Source of the DNA: Amoebidium appalachense
Lineage: Eukaryota; Ichthyosporea
Reading direction: 5' to 3'
Length of the DNA stretch: 64,000 nt
Assembly (NCBI GenBank): GCA_963693365.1
Contig: CAVNZM010000012.1
Location: forward strand, 6,138,001 to 6,202,000
This document shows, one piece after another, positions 61,159 through 64,000 of the stretch. How positions within the stretch are numbered: position 1 is the first letter of the stretch; each line of letters starts with the position of its first letter. Below the pieces are notes generated by a model. It searched no databases. It was not told the DNA's origin and was given only the letters and a program-made list of their open reading frames with translations. A program made the position numbers and the translations under genes.

Positions 61159-62308
61159 ACTCACTCACACACGCACACACACTCACTCACTCACACACGC
61201 ACACACGCACACCCGACCACCCAACCCCCCAACCCCCCCCCCCCCCCCCCCTCCCCCCCCACCCCTCTCCCTCACCCGCCCCACTCCCCTGCCCGCCCAC
61301 CCACACCCACCTTTGTGCCGGCCTTGCATGCCTTACCAACCAATGCCAGGCCCTCATCTCTCAGAGCCTCCGCATCCCCAACCTGCAGGTACATGACATC
61401 AGTACTGTGTGCACTCGATGGCCAGTGCACCCCCCACATAACCTATACACTTTCCACATAACATATTCACTTTCCACATACACTTTCTCCATCAAATATT
61501 TACATCCCACATAACATATACCCTTTCCACATAACATATTCACTTTCCACATACACTTTCTCCATCATATATTTACTTTCCACATAACAATACACTTTCC
61601 ACGTATTATATACACTTTCCACGTAATATATACACTTTCCACATAACATATACAATCCCCACGTAAGATAATACACTCCCCACATAACATACACACTTTC
61701 CACTTGACACATAACACTTTCCACATAACATATATACCTCCTGCATGTAACAACATGCACATGATCTTGGCCTGTACGCAAACAAAAGCGAAACATATAA
61801 TCTTAGGCACACACGACACAGCCCATCAGTCTTTCCGTTTCGCTTTGTCAACAGCAAGTGCATCCTCCTCCCCCTCACCCCCCCCCTCCCCCCCCCCCCC
61901 CCCCCCCTCCCCCCCCCTTTCCCCCCCCCCCCCCCCCCTTCCTCCTCCCATTGAACCGCCAAATTCAATTATTCCCCAAGCTCCTTCTCTTTCTCCTTTC
62001 CTCCGTCTCCATTTCTTTCCCAGGCCCTACCTGGACATGGAACGGAGGCAGGTTGTCAAGGTCAGCAAAGAGGGGGGACACGTATGGGTTTGTGAGCATG
62101 TGCTCCCCCCCCGGCATACAGAATGCTCATGGCTCGACCCTTGTGCGGTTCATTGAGGTAGTCGTAGGCTGTGAGGGTTAGAAGGGATTAGTCAGTTGTC
62201 GTCATGAAGAAGGACGTTGGGGGAAGGGGAAGGGGGAGAGGGTGGGGTGGGGGACGGGGGTGGGGTGGGGGTGGGGTGGGGTGGGGGGGGGGAGGGTGGG
62301 ATTGGGGG

Positions 62309-62340
<32 letters not shown>

Positions 62341-62342
62341 AG

Positions 62343-62380
<38 letters not shown>

Positions 62381-62489
62381 TGTGTGTGCGTGTGCATGTG
62401 TGCATGTGTGCATGTGTGTGTGTGTGTGTGTGCGCGCGTGCGTGCGCGTGTGTGTATGTGTGTGTATTAGGTTCCTGGTTTATGCTCGG

Positions 62490-62538
<49 letters not shown>

Positions 62539-62778
62539 GGAGAGGAGGGCGGGGACAGGAAATGGATGAGGTGAGGTAAAATCAAAATCAACATGTAAGC
62601 CTCGCTGACCTGATGCATATGAACACCTTCATCTTACAAAAAATAAGAAGAAAAAAAAAGCAAGGTCAGCGTGTGAAAAATGAAGTAAAAGTTCAATAAA
62701 AAATAATCTCCCCTATTATGTTTATATAAATACAGGTTCAAGGGGAAAGAGAGTGAAGATGTGTGTGTCTGTGTGTGC

Positions 62779-62809
<31 letters not shown>

Positions 62810-62946
62810 GGGGAGGGGGGGAGGGGGGGGGGGGGGGGTGTCAAACCTTCATTGTGAGCCCAGCTGTCCATGGAGCATGTTAGATCGACCCACGGGGACA
62901 TAAGAACCGCAGTCAGAGGGGCTGGAAGGCCCTGGTCACGGATGGC

Positions 62947-63045
<99 letters not shown>

Positions 63046-63702
63046 CGCGCGAGCGGACGTGTATGCTTGCATGTCTTAAACGTGTGTGTTCAGTGTGTGT
63101 CGCATGAACACGCGAATGTGTCTGTGCCAGCACGCTTGCTTGTGCCTGTATCCGTGTGGAAACGGTGCACCAGGGGTCTGGTGGGTGGGTGGGTTCCGGC
63201 GGGGGGGGGGGGGGGGGGGGGGGGGAGCGGGAAGGAAGAGGGGTGTATACGGCTAGAGGTTAGACGTAAAAAAGCCAAAGAAAAAGACATAAAAGCCAAC
63301 ACTTTTTTTTTTTTAAAACTACCAAACACACCCGAACATAAAGAGAACTGGACTTAAAGGTAGGGTAACCCCAAACAGATCTCATCATCAATTACGAGCC
63401 CATGCGTTCAGAACAGAATGGATCGGGGAGAGAGAGGCGGGGGGGGGGGGGGGGGGGGGGGGGGGGAGGGGGGACGCGGGGGAAGGCAAAGGGGGTTACA
63501 ATGTGCTACACAATACCAGTTTCCGGTTGTTGCAAACAAAATGCACATCCTAGAATGTATGTATACATACGTGTGTGTGCACGTGTGTGTGCATTTGCCC
63601 GAGTGGGTCCGTGTGCTCGCGGGTGTGTGTTTATTTTTCTATGTGGAGGTGTGCGTGCTGATGTAAAAAGGAACAAGGCACCCGGATGTGTGTGCGTCTG
63701 TT

Positions 63703-63736
<34 letters not shown>

Positions 63737-63939
63737 GTTTGTGTGTGTGCGCGCGCGTGGGTGTATGTGTGTTTGTTGTGTGTAGGTGCATGCCTGTGTA
63801 TGTGATTGTATGTGTGAGGAAGAGGTGCTGGGGGGGGGGGGGAGGGGGGAAGGGGGGGGGAAGGCTGCATACGGAGGGTAGCCATTGCCAATCCGCCACC
63901 TGCTGAGTCCCCCATCACCACAATACGGTCAGGCCGAAT
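57993..63939 (-). CDS. Alpha/beta hydrolase of the HSL/arylacetamide deacetylase type (GDSAGG), C-terminal part, runs off right edge
   Basis: Serine esterase or lipase-like enzyme; substrate unknown. Exons on the minus strand: 63939-63873, 62948-62847, 62168-62031, 61382-61311, 59003-58877, 58146-57993 (TGA). Family blocks: [18 protein letters not shown] (nucleophile Ser), [50 protein letters not shown] (expected catalytic Asp region), [13 protein letters not shown] (expected catalytic His), then a C-terminal tail. The oxyanion HGG motif would lie beyond the window. Two exons are out of frame as written: the C run 62105-62112 (8, needs 7) and the C run 58950-58956 (7, needs 8) each shift frame; correcting both gives 220 codons including the stop. 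The intron 59004-61310 holds a large minisatellite. Confidence 0.85.
58670..58850 (+). repeat. (GT)n, (GA)n and (GGGA)n
   Basis: GT at 58670-58752, GA at 58759-58782, GGGA units to about 58835 and a short TATATATA. In the last hydrolase intron, adjoining the exon 5 donor. Confidence 0.95.
59386..61210 (+). repeat. Minisatellite of about 146 bp units in CA-rich DNA, about ten copies
   Basis: A 60-base core containing ATCCACCCACACTACATATA and ending CCACCCAAACCAACC recurs at about 59707, 59853, 60011, 60153, 60299, 60437, 60579, 60773, 60921 and 61067, separated by (CA)n with an inset GCACAAACAC. Spacing is mostly 138-158 bases, once 194. The left end is a GCAC tetranucleotide array (59386-59460). 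It lies in one intron of the hydrolase gene, where the transcript carries the GU strand. Confidence 0.95.
61436..61735 (+). repeat. Short minisatellite, CTTTCCACATAACATATACA type
   Basis: A unit of about 20-30 bases around CACTTTCCACATAACATA is repeated more than ten times with substitutions. In the hydrolase intron between the LPPFHVQ and [10 protein letters not shown] exons. Confidence 0.9.
62495..62537 (+). repeat. Poly-G tract
   Basis: About 42 consecutive G residues in the hydrolase intron before the exon at 62168; a second G-rich block lies at 62217-62340. Confidence 0.95.
62952..63052 (+). repeat. (GT)n at a hydrolase acceptor
   Basis: About 85 bases of GT then GCGCGCGC, starting 3 bases from the acceptor; CA in the transcript. 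Confidence 0.95.
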
Positions 63940-63944
63940 CTGGA

Positions 63945-63977
<33 letters not shown>

Positions 63978-64000
63978 GGAATGTGTTCGGATGCACGAAG

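Noticed and set aside
59386-61210. CRISPR array
   Set aside because: Repeats and spacers are all CA-rich low-complexity sequence in a eukaryotic intron; spacers are not unique.
59142-61514. Very long plus-strand frames (up to 790 codons) rich in Thr-His
   Set aside because: Pure translation of CA repeats and the minisatellite; it lies in an intron of the minus-strand hydrolase gene.
61745-61775. Possible hydrolase exon reading [12 protein letters not shown]
   Set aside because: Inserting it breaks the conserved [16 protein letters not shown] join, which works without it.

Overview
Eukaryotic nuclear DNA with many introns and an extreme load of microsatellites and G/C homopolymers. The organism is not identified. 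The protein set (26S proteasome ATPases, a MYBBP1A/Pol5-type nucleolar protein) and the short exons in introns of about 0.2-2.3 kb would fit a unicellular relative of animals, perhaps an ichthyosporean-like holozoan; that placement is inference. Most of the very long apparent reading frames are translations of (CA)n, (GT)n, poly-C or poly-G and are not genes.

Layout, left to right. (1) 220-5354, minus: proteasome ATPase Rpt3/PSMC4, whose 3' half lies beyond the left edge. (2) 6160-15993, plus: proteasome ATPase Rpt2/PSMC1, complete, 12 coding exons and 439 residues, head to head with Rpt3 across about 0.8 kb. (3) 16.0-18.4 kb: no host gene seen; a probable truncated LINE-type fragment with a poly-A tail. 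(4) about 18.45-20.6 kb, plus: exostosin-like glycosyltransferase, 5' end unresolved. (5) 20.6-23.3 kb: no gene seen. (6) 23325-43458, minus: MYBBP1A/Pol5 homologue, 26 exons whose lengths sum to 1415 codons. (7) 44165-51312, plus: unrecognised small acidic protein, head to head with MYBBP1A across about 0.7 kb. (8) 51.3-54.5 kb: mostly unexplained, with one Cys-rich exon-like fragment on the minus strand. (9) 54488-55914, plus: unrecognised two-exon gene, 203 residues, with CCAAT boxes and a TATA-like element upstream. (10) 57993-63939, minus: C-terminal part of a GDSAGG-type alpha/beta hydrolase, running off the right edge.

Rpt3 and Rpt2 are both AAA+ subunits of the same proteasome base ring, so a shared promoter would suit co-expression. 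MYBBP1A/Pol5 works in rRNA synthesis and nucleolar processes. No operon-like logic links the remaining genes.

The non-coding part is the most unusual. Alternating GT/CA repeats sit directly at many splice sites, often with GU after the donor and CA before the acceptor in the transcript. Short dispersed repeat families abut poly-G/poly-C tracts. There are several tandem duplications of 160-200 bp, a partial copy of an Rpt3 exon, and a ten-copy minisatellite inside the hydrolase gene. Three coding exons need a one-base correction in a G run to stay in frame, which points to homopolymer length errors or recent decay.
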